Source: an uncultured Acetatifactor sp.
Lineage (GTDB): Bacteria; Bacillota; Clostridia; Lachnospirales; Lachnospiraceae
Reading direction: 5' to 3'
Assembly: GCA_934394665.1 (NCBI GenBank)
Contig: CAKRRS010000009.1
Span: 1 to 57,588 of the forward strand
DNA length: 57,588 bases
The translations under genes were made by a program, and so were the position numbers. The notes beneath the pieces are model-generated. The model had not been told where the DNA came from and ran no database searches. It saw only the letters and a list, made by a program, of their open reading frames with translations. Below are positions 19,748 through 28,932 of this stretch, piece by piece. Positions within the stretch are counted from its first letter, which is position 1; the number at the start of each line of letters is the position of its first letter.

Positions 19748-20458
19748 TTACTCAATCGCTTCCTTAATGTACATGGATGTCAGGAATACGAATACGTAAG
19801 CCTGAATCAGTCCATCAAAAATATCAAAGTAAAAGCTGAAGGGTACCGGCAAAGCTACCGGAACCAGAAGTTTCAACAGCTCCATGATAACGAATGCTCC
19901 CAAAACGTTACCAAACAGTCGCATACACAAAGACAGGGGCTTGATGAACACTTCCAAAATATTGATGGGTGTTACGATCGCGATAGGTTCGGTAAAGCTC
20001 TTGATCCATCCGCCCACACCTTTTTTGCGGATGCCTGCGGCTTCTACCAGAACGATACTCATCAGCGCCAGTGCTGCCGTTACGTTCAGATCCTTGGTAG
20101 GGGGCTTCATACCGAACAATCCGATGATATTGGATATGCCCAGGTATAACAGCACGCTTACCAGATACGGTACATACCGTTTGCCTTCCTCTCCGATCAT
20201 TCCCGTAACGATGCCTTCCAGCTTCGTCACAATCGTCTCTGCCACCAGCTGTCGTCTGCTGACATTGTGTACTTTGAGGTTGCTTGTAAGGATAATCGAC
20301 AAGATCAGAATGACTGCCATGACCACCCAGGTGATAACGACTGATTCCGCAATGTCCAGCTGCAGTCCGCCGATCAGGGGAAGTCCTGCCGGAAACCTGA
20401 TGGAAAAAGCCGTGTCACAGTTCAGCTCTTTGAGCAGTTCTGATGCCAATTCCTCCAT
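19748..20458 (-). CDS. atpB: ATP synthase a subunit
   Basis: The F0 stator channel subunit is 236 residues with five or six membrane helices. The essential arginine is in PLSLCMRLFGNVLGAFVIMELL, and the C-terminal helix FDGLIQAYVFVFLTSMYIKEAI is conserved. It is the first gene of the operon; no atpI-like gene precedes it. Confidence 0.94.
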   Translation of the reverse strand: MEELASELLKELNCDTAFSIRFPAGLPLIGGLQLDIAESVVITWVVMAVILILSIILTSNLKVHNVSRRQLVAETIVTKLEGIVTGMIGEEGKRYVPYLVSVLLYLGISNIIGLFGMKPPTKDLNVTAALALMSIVLVEAAGIRKKGVGGWIKSFTEPIAIVTPINILEVFIKPLSLCMRLFGNVLGAFVIMELLKLLVPVALPVPFSFYFDIFDGLIQAYVFVFLTSMYIKEAIE

Positions 20459-20634
20459 AATACCACTTCCTTTCCGTAAACATCCATGAAAGAGTTTTCA
20501 CTTCCTCACGGTCGTTGCTATTTTACTCCAATTTTTTTAATTGTGTAAGATACATATTTGCCAATTTGTCCTATGCAAAATCCAAAACTCTTGGCATATA
20601 TTAACTATAAAAAACAGAGGAATCAGAAATTGAT

Positions 20635-21258
20635 ATGACAAAATTAGTCATTTTGGGACGCAAGTCACAGACCGTAAATTACGAAGCCTTTTTTAGGAAG
20701 CTCCCTGCCCGGGTAGTGACCACACTCGTGCCCGGAGAAGTTGCTTCGTGTGATGCCCTGATCCTGCCGGGCGGCGGTGACATCACGCCTGCCTTCTTCG
20801 GTGAAAAAAGCAAGGGATCACGGTCAGTTGATACCGAACTGGATATACTGCAGTTTCAGGCACTGGACACCGCCATCGCCGCAGGCATCCCGGTCATCGG
20901 CATCTGCAAAGGCATGCAGGTCATCAATGTAGCTTTCGGCGGCACGATCCTGCAGGATATGCCGGCTGACACACTCCACAGCTCACCGCCCGGTGATACT
21001 TTCCATGACTCCATTATGGTAGAAGATTGCTGTCTTTTCAAGTATTTCCCGGCAAAAATGCGCGTAAACAGTGCACATCACCAACGCATCAACACCTTAG
21101 GACAACATCTGAAGATCATTCAGCGCTGTCCGGATGATGATTGTCCCGAAGCCTTGGCGCATGATGCGCTTCCGATCTTCGGTTTTCAGTGGCATCCGGA
21201 ACGCATGCCGGATCAGGGCGGAATGCCTCTTCTTGCGCTGCTTTCTTCTTATTTATAA
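20635..21258 (+). CDS. Class-I glutamine amidotransferase-like protein (peptidase C26)
   Basis: This 207-residue protein has LPGGGDITPAFFGE, the nucleophile elbow GICKGMQVINVAFGG (catalytic Cys) and the His-Glu pair in FQWHPERM. These are features of gamma-glutamyl-gamma-aminobutyrate hydrolase (PuuD-like) proteins, which split gamma-glutamyl amides. The substrate is unknown. It is divergent from atpB, and its last 143 bases overlap the end of the converging DUF2974 gene. Confidence 0.82.
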   Translation: MTKLVILGRKSQTVNYEAFFRKLPARVVTTLVPGEVASCDALILPGGGDITPAFFGEKSKGSRSVDTELDILQFQALDTAIAAGIPVIGICKGMQVINVAFGGTILQDMPADTLHSSPPGDTFHDSIMVEDCCLFKYFPAKMRVNSAHHQRINTLGQHLKIIQRCPDDDCPEALAHDALPIFGFQWHPERMPDQGGMPLLALLSSYL

Positions 21259-22378
21259 ATCTGCGCTTCGTTTTCTTCGGTAAGATCAGTTCTTCTTTCA
21301 CCTTTACTTTGGCGATTTCAAACAACGAACGAATAATCTCTTTCAGCATCTGCGCTGTCTGCTCATCCACTTCCTTCAAAGCAGTGACTACTGCATTCAT
21401 GCTCTTCTTCCAGTCTGCCGTAAAGGAGATCAGATCATCCGTCTGCGAAGCGGAAATAACCTGATACAGCGTATCCACGAAAGTCCGCTCCTGCTCCTCA
21501 TCGAGTGACAGAATCCATTCATTCAGCGCCTCGTTCATCACCTTCTGGCTTTCATAAATATCTCCCACATCCACAAAGTGATCGTCCTCCACCAGCCAGG
21601 AGAACGGGTCGTGCTGTAAGAGACCGTGGCTGTTGCTCTCCACGACACGATACCGGATGTCTCTCTCAAAAATCATACCGATCATGGACGAATGTGGCAG
21701 GATCTTCACCACCTTGTCCTCGATGTCGTGATAATTACTTCTTTCAAGCACCTCCGGTCGGAACCCCGGTCCGTCCAGACTGTAGACTTTGCGGATCCGT
21801 TTCTGTACAAAAGGTGCACATTTCATGGCGCTGTATACCGCGAAATTTCCGCCCTTGGAATGTCCCCCGATATAAAAAGGCTGATGCAGCCATCCGGTGA
21901 CCATGTTCACATACTTCACACTGTATTCCTGCCCGGGTACCGGATCTAAGAACGCCATGTTGAAATCTTCCTTCCAGCCCACAATAGTCTCATCCGTTCC
22001 CCGGAAAGCCAGAAACAATGTGCCGTCATCCAGGATAAACGTAATCGCGGAAAACTGCGTCTCCCATTCTTTTTCCACCAGATTGATATAGCAATTCAGC
22101 CGCATGTTCCGAAAACGTCTGCCACCAAGCAGTGCTTCAAACAGTGCGCGGTTTTCTTTTTCAAAACGGACATCTCCGAACAGTTTGTCCACATCCGGTC
22201 TGGCTGCAATCTCCGATAAGGTCACCGACGGGCCGTTTTTGCGAACATCACTGACCATACCGTCAAATTTCAGATAGGAAAGCTGACACAGTGCCAGACT
22301 GTCCACATCATTTATAGGCTTCTCCCGAAAAGAAATATCTCCGTATTTCTGCAAATATTCGATGACGGTTCCTGCCAT
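21116..22378 (-). CDS. DUF2974 family alpha/beta hydrolase (Mbeg1-like)
   Basis: This is a 420-residue protein with a lipase-type fold: TLFLAFRGTDET, the nucleophile elbow IGGHSKGGNFAVYSAM (Ser) and SLDGPGF. The family is widespread in Firmicutes and probably acts on lipids or other esters, but its substrate is unknown. The ATG at 22378 is preferred over the GTG two codons upstream because AAAGGAG stands five bases before it. The last ~45 residues are low-complexity, basic and histidine-rich and are read through the end of the converging amidotransferase gene. The functional domain probably ends near the RRFINKKKAAQEE stretch. Confidence 0.8.
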   Translation of the reverse strand: MAGTVIEYLQKYGDISFREKPINDVDSLALCQLSYLKFDGMVSDVRKNGPSVTLSEIAARPDVDKLFGDVRFEKENRALFEALLGGRRFRNMRLNCYINLVEKEWETQFSAITFILDDGTLFLAFRGTDETIVGWKEDFNMAFLDPVPGQEYSVKYVNMVTGWLHQPFYIGGHSKGGNFAVYSAMKCAPFVQKRIRKVYSLDGPGFRPEVLERSNYHDIEDKVVKILPHSSMIGMIFERDIRYRVVESNSHGLLQHDPFSWLVEDDHFVDVGDIYESQKVMNEALNEWILSLDEEQERTFVDTLYQVISASQTDDLISFTADWKKSMNAVVTALKEVDEQTAQMLKEIIRSLFEIAKVKVKEELILPKKTKRRFINKKKAAQEEAFRPDPACVPDATENRRSEAHHAPRLRDNHHPDSAE

Positions 22379-22480
22379 ATGCACTCCTTTCCGCGAAGAA
22401 CTTTCCTTGCGTGTTCCGGTGAATTATGCTATTTTGTAATTGTCAGAGGCCTTGCATCTGCGCGGCTTTGGACATTACCT

Positions 22481-23074
22481 ATGTTTCATAAAAAGATTTA
22501 CACGATTGACAATAAAAAGGTGGTGGCTTACGTCTTGGCTTTGAAAAATTCCAATTCCTTTTGCAGAGACTGTCTGGTACAGGCTCTGATTCAATTACTG
22601 CAGACGAAATCCTTATCCAATATTACCATCTCGGAACTGACAGAATGCGCCGGTGTCTCCCGTATGACCTATTATCGCAATTATCAGTCTATCGACGAGA
22701 TCTTCGAAAGTTACCTGGCGGATCTGATCGCCGCTTACAGGCAGGACGTTGCCGCCTGGCCGGACAAGGGCAATTACAACGACTACCGTAATATGCTGCA
22801 CTGTTATCAATATTTTTATCAGTACAGAGAGTTCATCGCCTGTCTGGTCAAAACAGGGCTGGGGCATCTGCTGTTACAGGCTTTGGACGGTTATATTCTG
22901 GACACCTATTATACCGAAGACAAAGGAAGAGCTTTCTATTATACGCTCCGTGCCTTCTCCGGGTCGCTTTACAATATCTATGTCACCTGGATACTGGAGG
23001 ACTCTATGGAATCTTCCGATTCCTTAGCGTCCGCTGAAGAAATCGTATCCATTATTTGTAAGATTTATTCCTAA
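22481..23074 (+). CDS. TetR/AcrR family regulator
   Basis: The N-terminal helix-turn-helix contains ALIQLLQTKSLSNITISELT and then CAGVSRMTYYRNYQSIDEIF, followed by a C-terminal helical domain rich in Tyr. The ATG at 22481 is chosen as start since the upstream codons (from 22379) overlap the divergent gene's leader and show no family similarity, but the ribosome binding site is weak. Its targets may be the adjacent hydrolase gene; this is inferred only from the divergent position. Confidence 0.75.
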   Translation: MFHKKIYTIDNKKVVAYVLALKNSNSFCRDCLVQALIQLLQTKSLSNITISELTECAGVSRMTYYRNYQSIDEIFESYLADLIAAYRQDVAAWPDKGNYNDYRNMLHCYQYFYQYREFIACLVKTGLGHLLLQALDGYILDTYYTEDKGRAFYYTLRAFSGSLYNIYVTWILEDSMESSDSLASAEEIVSIICKIYS

Positions 23075-23082
23075 CCTTTCAC

Positions 23083-23118
23083 AAAAGGACTGCGCAATTC
23101 CACGCAGTCCTTTTTATT
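23083..23118. terminator. Bidirectional rho-independent terminator
   Basis: AAAAGGACTGCG (23083-23094) pairs perfectly with CGCAGTCCTTTT (23103-23114) around an 8-base loop, with T-rich sequence on the plus strand and an A run on the other side. It serves the converging tetR and citrate synthase genes. Confidence 0.85.
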
Positions 23119-23119
23119 T

Positions 23120-24466
23120 TCATCTCTCATTCAGCGGAACATACTCCAGTTCCTGCATCACGCTCTTATAAGCGGGACGGATAATCTTATCCATATTGAT
23201 CAGCTCTTCGATTCGGTGTGCACTCCAGCCTACGATTCTCGCAATGGCGAAGATCGGCGTATACAGTTCCAGCGGAATCTCCAGCATGCTGTATACAAAT
23301 CCGCTGTAGAAGTCCACATTGGCGCTGACACCCTTGTAAATCCTTGACTTCTGGGAAATGATCTCCGGTGCGAGCCGCTCGATCATGGAATACAGTGCAA
23401 AATCCTTATCTCTGCCCTTGGCAACCGCAAGCTTTTCCACGAAGCTCTTAAATACCTGTGCTCTGGGATCGGACAGGGAGTAAACTGCATGCCCCATACC
23501 ATAGATCAGACCCTTGCCGTCAAACGCTTCTTTATTCAGGATCTTGTTCAGATAATCTCTTACCGCATCTTCGTCCGTCCAGTCGGATACATGTGCCTCA
23601 ATATCGCGCATCATCTCCACGACCTTGATATTGGCACCACCGTGCTTGGGACCCTTCAGGGAAGAAAGTGCCGCTGCAATAACGGAATAGGTATCAGATC
23701 CGGAAGACGTTACGACTCTGGTGGTAAACGTGGAGTTATTACCGCCGCCGTGCTCCATATGCAGCACCAGTGCGGTATCCAGTACTCTTGCCTCCAGTTC
23801 GGTATATTGTTTGTCCGGGCGGAGCATCATCAGCAGATTCTCTGCGGTAGACAGCTTCTTCTGGGGACGGTGTATGTACATACTCTCATCATTGGAGTAG
23901 TGATTGTAAGCATGGTATCCGTAGACAGCCAGCATCGGGAATACCGAGATCAGCCCGATACACTGTCTGAGTACATTTTCAATCGAAGTATCGCTGCAAT
24001 TCTTATCATAAGAAGCCAGTGTCAGCACACTCCTGGTCAGGGAATTCATGATATCACTGCTGGGTGCTTTCATGATGACATCTCTGGTAAAGTTCGTGGG
24101 TAAGGTTCGGCTGGAAGCGAGAATATCGTTAAAATGCTTCAATTCGTCCTTGTTTGGCAACTTACCAAACAACAAAAGATAGGCAACCTCTTCAAATCCG
24201 AAATGATCTCCTCTGAAGCCGTTGACCAGTTCGATACAGTCATATCCGCGATACCACAGTTTGCCTTCACAGGGAATCTTTTTCCCGTCTTCCATTTTGA
24301 AAGACTCGATACGTGAAATATTGGTAAGTCCTGCGACGACTCCGTTACCGTTCTTATCACGAAGGCCTCTCTGTACACCATACTCATCAAACATCTGCGG
24401 TTCCAGTCTGTCCGCGGTTCTGCACAGTCCGGCATGCTCCAACATATATTCTTCGTTTTTCTTCAT
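23120..24466 (-). CDS. gltA: Citrate synthase
   Basis: The enzyme condenses acetyl-CoA and oxaloacetate to citrate. The three catalytic regions are visible: LVLHMEHGGGNNST, GPKHGGANIK with YGMGHAVY, and SANVDFYSGF (Asp). With the ATG at 24466 (MKKNEEYMLEHAG, preceded by AGGAAGG) it has 448 residues, the usual length for the clostridial type. In Lachnospiraceae it usually serves glutamate synthesis through an incomplete cycle. No aconitase or isocitrate dehydrogenase gene lies nearby. A 2-methylcitrate synthase is a less likely alternative. Confidence 0.9.
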   Translation of the reverse strand: MKKNEEYMLEHAGLCRTADRLEPQMFDEYGVQRGLRDKNGNGVVAGLTNISRIESFKMEDGKKIPCEGKLWYRGYDCIELVNGFRGDHFGFEEVAYLLLFGKLPNKDELKHFNDILASSRTLPTNFTRDVIMKAPSSDIMNSLTRSVLTLASYDKNCSDTSIENVLRQCIGLISVFPMLAVYGYHAYNHYSNDESMYIHRPQKKLSTAENLLMMLRPDKQYTELEARVLDTALVLHMEHGGGNNSTFTTRVVTSSGSDTYSVIAAALSSLKGPKHGGANIKVVEMMRDIEAHVSDWTDEDAVRDYLNKILNKEAFDGKGLIYGMGHAVYSLSDPRAQVFKSFVEKLAVAKGRDKDFALYSMIERLAPEIISQKSRIYKGVSANVDFYSGFVYSMLEIPLELYTPIFAIARIVGWSAHRIEELINMDKIIRPAYKSVMQELEYVPLNER

Positions 24467-24550
24467 CCGAATACCTTCCTTTCCCTCACTTTTTGTATAC
24501 TTATTCATCATAACTTTTTGCGATGGATAATGTCAATTAACAAAGTATTA

Positions 24551-24696
24551 AATATTCCGAGCCATGTAAATATCACCCAATATACGTCGAATGCTCGCAT
24601 TCGTAAGAATATTGGGTGATATTTATAGGGCGAAGTAACCATATGAGTAAAAGGAAAGCTCGTAAGAGCGATTTTACGAATATGGTTCGGAATATT
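24551..24696. repeat. Multi-hairpin palindromic element, copy B
   Basis: Nested inverted repeats fill the spacer between gltA and the glycosyltransferase gene. AATATTCCGAGCCAT (24551-24565) pairs with 24682-24696 (14 of 15), AAATATCACCCAATAT (24568-24583) pairs perfectly with 24609-24624, and CGAATG pairs with CATTCG in its loop. A third stem runs from CCATAT (24639) to ATATGG. The segment 24629-24686 is homologous to the complement of copy A at 2381-2439, with paired changes in the stem. Confidence 0.75.
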
Positions 24697-26099
24697 CACC
24701 CAAGGATTCTTCGTGCATTTTCCTTGATTTTCTCCGACAGATCCGCATACCGGATCAGCTCTTCCTCGGTAAATCCGGCGAATCTGGCTTCATCATAATC
24801 CCGCTGTGCCATCTCCAGTTCCTTCATGATGGCATCCGCAGCCGGCAGAATTGTTACAGCGATCTTTCCTTTTTTCTCTTTCTTTTTAGTCTCCTGCTGA
24901 TCTGCTTCTTTTATCTTTTCCGCACCGGACATTTTACTCTTTGTCTTATCTTTTCTGGAGGTTTTCGGCTCTTTCACGTCTTCCACTTTCAAAAAGCCTT
25001 TTGCATTCAGGCGCTGCAATCCGCCGGTCAGGTTCGTCCTTGAGATTCCGGCAAAATCTGCCAGCTCTCTTCTGCTGTCCCATTCGTGCTTTTCACACAG
25101 GCACAGAAGCAGACGCACATCGGATACCTTCAGGTCTCCTTTGAATGCCACAGGCTCCAGATAATGCTCTAAGAGCTTACGTTTGCGGTAAGCGTCTCCC
25201 GCCAGGCCTTCCGCCTGCAGAATCTTAGTGTTGACGAAGACTCTCTCATCCCCCAGCTTTTTCGAACCGGGCAGGATGGAAGGAGGAACCGTTCCGTCTC
25301 CGGCCGCATCAATGAAAAAGCGATACACCTGAAGCCGGTTCTTCTCATAGTCTTCCTCTTCCAGCACATGTTTATAGAAGTTATTGTAATACTCAAAGAC
25401 ATTCAGCTTCATCTTCACCGTCTTGGAAATGCTGATTCCCTGGCTGGCAAGAGAACCTTTTCGTTTCACATAATAATAAATGGGAGCGTGCAGGGCATAG
25501 AATACTTTCGCATAACGGATGTATTCCAGATTGAACATAAAATCCTCGCACCAGTTAATATTTGTATCCATGCGAAGCTTGTGCTCTTCCACGATATCTC
25601 TGCGGTACAGCTTGTTCCATAACACACCGTAATAAAAATCCGCCGGGTTCTCCATCATATGTGCCGCGAACTCTTCTCTGGTGAGCACGCCTTCCTCTTC
25701 AATATCTCCCTTCGTGGAAAGCCTTTCTCCCACGACGCGGTAAAAATCAGAAATGACCATATCGCAGCCGTACGCTTCCGCCGCCCGGACAAACAGTCTG
25801 GTGGCGTCCGGTGTGATCCAGTCATCGCTGTCCAAAAATTGCAGATACTTTCCCTGCGCACAGTCCAGCGCCTGATTTCTGCTGTCGGAGACACCCGTAT
25901 TTTCTTTCTGAATGACAATGACTCTGGGATCCTTGTCCCCGTATTCCTCGCAGATATCACCGGAAGCGTCGGTGCTGCCGTCATTGACCAGTAATAATTC
26001 AAAATCTGTATATTCCTGATTCAAAATGCTGTCGACACAGCGTCGTAAATATTGCTCCGCGTTATACACCGGAACAATGATGCTTACCATGGGACGCAT
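24696..26099 (-). CDS. Family-2 glycosyltransferase fused to a MarR-like winged helix
   Basis: Residues 1-~240 are a GT-A glycosyltransferase: VSIIVPVYNAEQYL at the start, VNDGSTDASGDIC, the DxD-type metal motif in FLDSDDW (90-93), and ILWNKLYRRD-like and NWCEDFMFN blocks. After a helical linker, residues ~322-375 read as a winged helix of MarR type (LKVSDVRLLLCLCEKHEW, RRELADFAGISRTNLTGGLQ, RLNAKGFLKVED). A ~45-residue Lys-rich insert stands where the wing would be. Then come VTILPAADAIMKELE and an EEELIRYADLSEKI helix like MarR's dimerisation helix. A single frame with a good AAAGGAAG site encodes it all. The sugar donor and any DNA target are unknown. Confidence 0.85.
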   Translation of the reverse strand: MRPMVSIIVPVYNAEQYLRRCVDSILNQEYTDFELLLVNDGSTDASGDICEEYGDKDPRVIVIQKENTGVSDSRNQALDCAQGKYLQFLDSDDWITPDATRLFVRAAEAYGCDMVISDFYRVVGERLSTKGDIEEEGVLTREEFAAHMMENPADFYYGVLWNKLYRRDIVEEHKLRMDTNINWCEDFMFNLEYIRYAKVFYALHAPIYYYVKRKGSLASQGISISKTVKMKLNVFEYYNNFYKHVLEEEDYEKNRLQVYRFFIDAAGDGTVPPSILPGSKKLGDERVFVNTKILQAEGLAGDAYRKRKLLEHYLEPVAFKGDLKVSDVRLLLCLCEKHEWDSRRELADFAGISRTNLTGGLQRLNAKGFLKVEDVKEPKTSRKDKTKSKMSGAEKIKEADQQETKKKEKKGKIAVTILPAADAIMKELEMAQRDYDEARFAGFTEEELIRYADLSEKIKENARRILG

Positions 26100-26112
26100 G
26101 ATTTCTTCCTTT

Positions 26113-27243
26113 CTACTTCATCACAACAAGTTCATACTCTCTGCTGCCGATACCGATCTTCTCCGCATGCTCTAAGCAGGTCTTGTACTCTGCATTGGGC
26201 GTCGTATTCTCAAAATGATCGTGATGATCACAGAAGCCTTCCTCCGCCATGGCATCCGTCAGCTGGGTGTTCGGCAGCGGTGTCTGCTTCAGGCAGGCAT
26301 CCACGCAGGCCTGATCCAGTGCCAGGGGGTCAAAGGAAGCAAACATTCCGATATTCGGCAGAATCGGCACATCATTCTCACTGTGGCAGTCACAGTTTGG
26401 AGAGACATCCACAACCAGTGAGATATGGAAATTCGGTCTGCCGTCGACAACAGCCTTGGCATACTCTGCCATCTTGCAGTTGAAATCCTTCGTTGCCGCA
26501 TCATAGCCACTGTGGATCGCATCAAAGTTGCAGGCTCCGATACAGCGTCCGCAGCCCAGACACTTCTCGTGATCGATGTGCATCTTGTGTGTGATTTCAT
26601 CATATACCAGTCCGCTGTTGGCACATTCTCTCATACAGCGCTTACAGCCGCGGCACAGATTCTCATCGATCTCCGGCTTGCCCGCTGCATGCTGCTCCAT
26701 CTTGCCCGCTCTGGAACCGCAGCCCATGCCGATATTTTTAATGGCACCGCCGAATCCCGCCGTCTCATGTCCCTTAAAATGATTCAGGGAAATAAAAATA
26801 TCCGCATCCATAATGGCACGGCCGATCTTTGCATTTTTCACATATTCGCCGCCTGCTACCGGCACCTCAATATCATCCGTACCCTTCAGACCGTCACCGA
26901 TGATCACGGGACAGCCGACAGTCAGCGGTGTGAAACCGTTCTCCCATGCACAATACATATGCTCGATCGCATTCTTACGACTGCCGGGATACAGCGTATT
27001 ACAGTCAGTCAGAAAAGGGATTCCTCCCATTTCTTTCACCAGATCCGCCACGGCTTTCGCATAGTTGGGACGCAGATATCCTAAGTTGCCAAGCTCACCG
27101 AAATGCATCTTGATGGCAACGAATTTATGATCCATATCAATAGTTTCGATTCCCGCCGCCTTCATCAGACGCTTTAATTTGGTGGGAAGTCCTTCTCCCA
27201 GACGGGTTCTGAAATCTGTAAAATATACTTTTGATTTTTCCAT
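26113..27243 (-). CDS. DUF362 protein with two [4Fe-4S] ferredoxin motifs
   Basis: From the ATG at 27243 (MEKSKVYFTDFRT) the protein has a DUF362 domain in two parts (HFGELGNLGYLRP, LNHFKGHETAGFGGAIKNIGMG). Between them are two Cys clusters, CRGCKRCMREC and CLGCGRCIGAC, each suited to a [4Fe-4S] cluster. The function of the family is not established; a redox role is likely. An upstream start at 27282 is less likely. It is separate from the cobalamin operon upstream, with its own extended -10 promoter. Confidence 0.85.
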   Translation of the reverse strand: MEKSKVYFTDFRTRLGEGLPTKLKRLMKAAGIETIDMDHKFVAIKMHFGELGNLGYLRPNYAKAVADLVKEMGGIPFLTDCNTLYPGSRKNAIEHMYCAWENGFTPLTVGCPVIIGDGLKGTDDIEVPVAGGEYVKNAKIGRAIMDADIFISLNHFKGHETAGFGGAIKNIGMGCGSRAGKMEQHAAGKPEIDENLCRGCKRCMRECANSGLVYDEITHKMHIDHEKCLGCGRCIGACNFDAIHSGYDAATKDFNCKMAEYAKAVVDGRPNFHISLVVDVSPNCDCHSENDVPILPNIGMFASFDPLALDQACVDACLKQTPLPNTQLTDAMAEEGFCDHHDHFENTTPNAEYKTCLEHAEKIGIGSREYELVVMK

Positions 27244-27298
27244 AATAACTAACCATACCTTTCTATCGCAGGAAGCTTTCAAGCATTCCGTCAGATTG

Positions 27299-27307
27299 AT
27301 TATAACA
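27299..27307 (-). promoter_or_regulatory. Extended -10 promoter of the DUF362 gene
   Basis: On the minus strand TGTTATAAT (27307-27299) is a consensus -10 box with the TG extension. No good -35 box is seen 17 bases upstream. The spacing to the start at 27243 gives a ~50-base leader. Confidence 0.5.
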
Positions 27308-27342
27308 CAACTTTTCTCAAATTGAGAATTTTTATCTTATTT

Positions 27343-28821
27343 TCATTGTCTCTCCTGCCCGAACATCCGCGCTTTCTCTATAAATCTCCCGGCGAACTCA
27401 GGACAAGACGGATAATACAGATGTGGGAAGCCGTACCAGTAATTCTCTCCGGTATGGATGCAGGCATAGTTACGGCCGGTCGTCGGTTTATAAGCAGTGC
27501 AGTCGGTTCCGTTGTCTTCGCTGTCGTAATAATGGAATTCATGTCCGCGGATCCTGCTGCCATGTGGTAGGAAATGTCCGCACTTTTCTTCCAGTTCAAT
27601 GTAGCCGAAGCGTACAAGCTTCCCGGTATCGAAGCATTGCCCCGGCAGGACGCCTGCCATCGGATAGGAATGTCCTTCTCTGTCTGTCAGTGTCGTATGT
27701 AAATACAGGAAACCGCCACACTCCGCTACTGTGGGCATGCCGCCTAAGACGGCTTCTCTCACTGCTGCCCGCATAGTTTCATTCTCTGAAAGCTGTCTTG
27801 CATAGATCTCTGGATAACCGCCGCCCAGTAACAGTCCGTGAATATTTTCGGGCAATGCGGTGTCATGAATTGGGGAGAAAAATACCAGTTCTGCCCCGGT
27901 CTGTTCGAGCATATGAAGGTTTTCTTCGTAATAAAAGCAGAAGGCTTCGTCACGGGCTACAGCGATACGAGGTTTTTCTGTGAGCAATTCCATATGGTCC
28001 TGCCTGAATATTTTTTCACACTGATCCGTAAATTGTTCTATATGCTGGCACGAATCATTATCTTTTTTGCCCAAGGGACTTTCTGTTTGGCAGCCGGCCG
28101 CCAACGGCTCCGCATTCCCGGCGATCCGCAGCAGTCCCCGGATGTCCACTGTCTCCTGCAGCTTCTGTGCCGCTGTCTGAATCTGTCCCTTCAGATCCTC
28201 CAGTTCATTCGGCAGCAAAAGTCCCAGATGTCTGCTTGCAATCTGTAAGGTCTTATTCTCCGGGAAAAATCCAAGCACTTCGATTCCGAGTTCTTCTTCC
28301 GCCAGGGGCTTCAGAATTTCATAATACGCCGCGGACATACGATTGAAGATCACACCCTTGATCAGATGTGCTTCGTCATAGGCAAGGAACCCTGCAACCA
28401 ACGGAATCACAGATTTTCCCATGCCTTTCGCATCCACTGCCAGTACGATCGGAGTGTTCGTTACTTTTGCCAGATGATAAGAGGAACCTTCCTCACGAAT
28501 ACCGCCCAGACCGTCATACAGACCCATGACACCTTCCATGATTACCAGGTCTCCGTCACTGCGCCCCTGAAGGAACAACTCCTTCGTCTGCTCTTCCCCG
28601 GTAAAAAAGGTGTCCAGATTCCTCGTGGGCACTCCCAGCACCTGTCTGTGGAACATGGGATCGATATAATCCGGGCCGCATTTACAGGACGAAATATTTT
28701 CTCCCTGTTCTTTCAGTATTTGCAGCAGGGCGCAGGTAATGGTGGTCTTGCCGCTGCCGCTTTTTGGGGCAGCGATCATGATGCGTCGTATTTTCTTTTC
28801 CTGTGAGTTGGAGTTGTCCAT
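27343..28821 (-). CDS. cbiA: Cobyrinate a,c-diamide synthase
   Basis: CbiA amidates the a and c carboxylates of cob(II)yrinate using ATP and glutamine. The N-terminal dethiobiotin-synthetase-like domain has the P-loop APKSGSGKTTITCALL (~18-33). The C-terminal class-I amidotransferase domain has GLLLGGGYPEIYA and the catalytic Cys in VAECGGFLYLH. The length of 492 is slightly above the ~460 norm because of a linker rich in Cys/Gln. AAGGAGCAGAAAAC precedes the ATG. It is the last gene of the cobalamin operon. Confidence 0.93.
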   Translation of the reverse strand: MDNSNSQEKKIRRIMIAAPKSGSGKTTITCALLQILKEQGENISSCKCGPDYIDPMFHRQVLGVPTRNLDTFFTGEEQTKELFLQGRSDGDLVIMEGVMGLYDGLGGIREEGSSYHLAKVTNTPIVLAVDAKGMGKSVIPLVAGFLAYDEAHLIKGVIFNRMSAAYYEILKPLAEEELGIEVLGFFPENKTLQIASRHLGLLLPNELEDLKGQIQTAAQKLQETVDIRGLLRIAGNAEPLAAGCQTESPLGKKDNDSCQHIEQFTDQCEKIFRQDHMELLTEKPRIAVARDEAFCFYYEENLHMLEQTGAELVFFSPIHDTALPENIHGLLLGGGYPEIYARQLSENETMRAAVREAVLGGMPTVAECGGFLYLHTTLTDREGHSYPMAGVLPGQCFDTGKLVRFGYIELEEKCGHFLPHGSRIRGHEFHYYDSEDNGTDCTAYKPTTGRNYACIHTGENYWYGFPHLYYPSCPEFAGRFIEKARMFGQERQ

Positions 28822-28932
28822 GTTTTCTGCTCCTTATGCGTTTCCTTCCTGCGGCACCCATGCTTCTGATTCCCATACTGCCAAGGTATCAATGCTGTCC
28901 GGCACTGTTTGTTATTTCACTGCCTTATTCTA

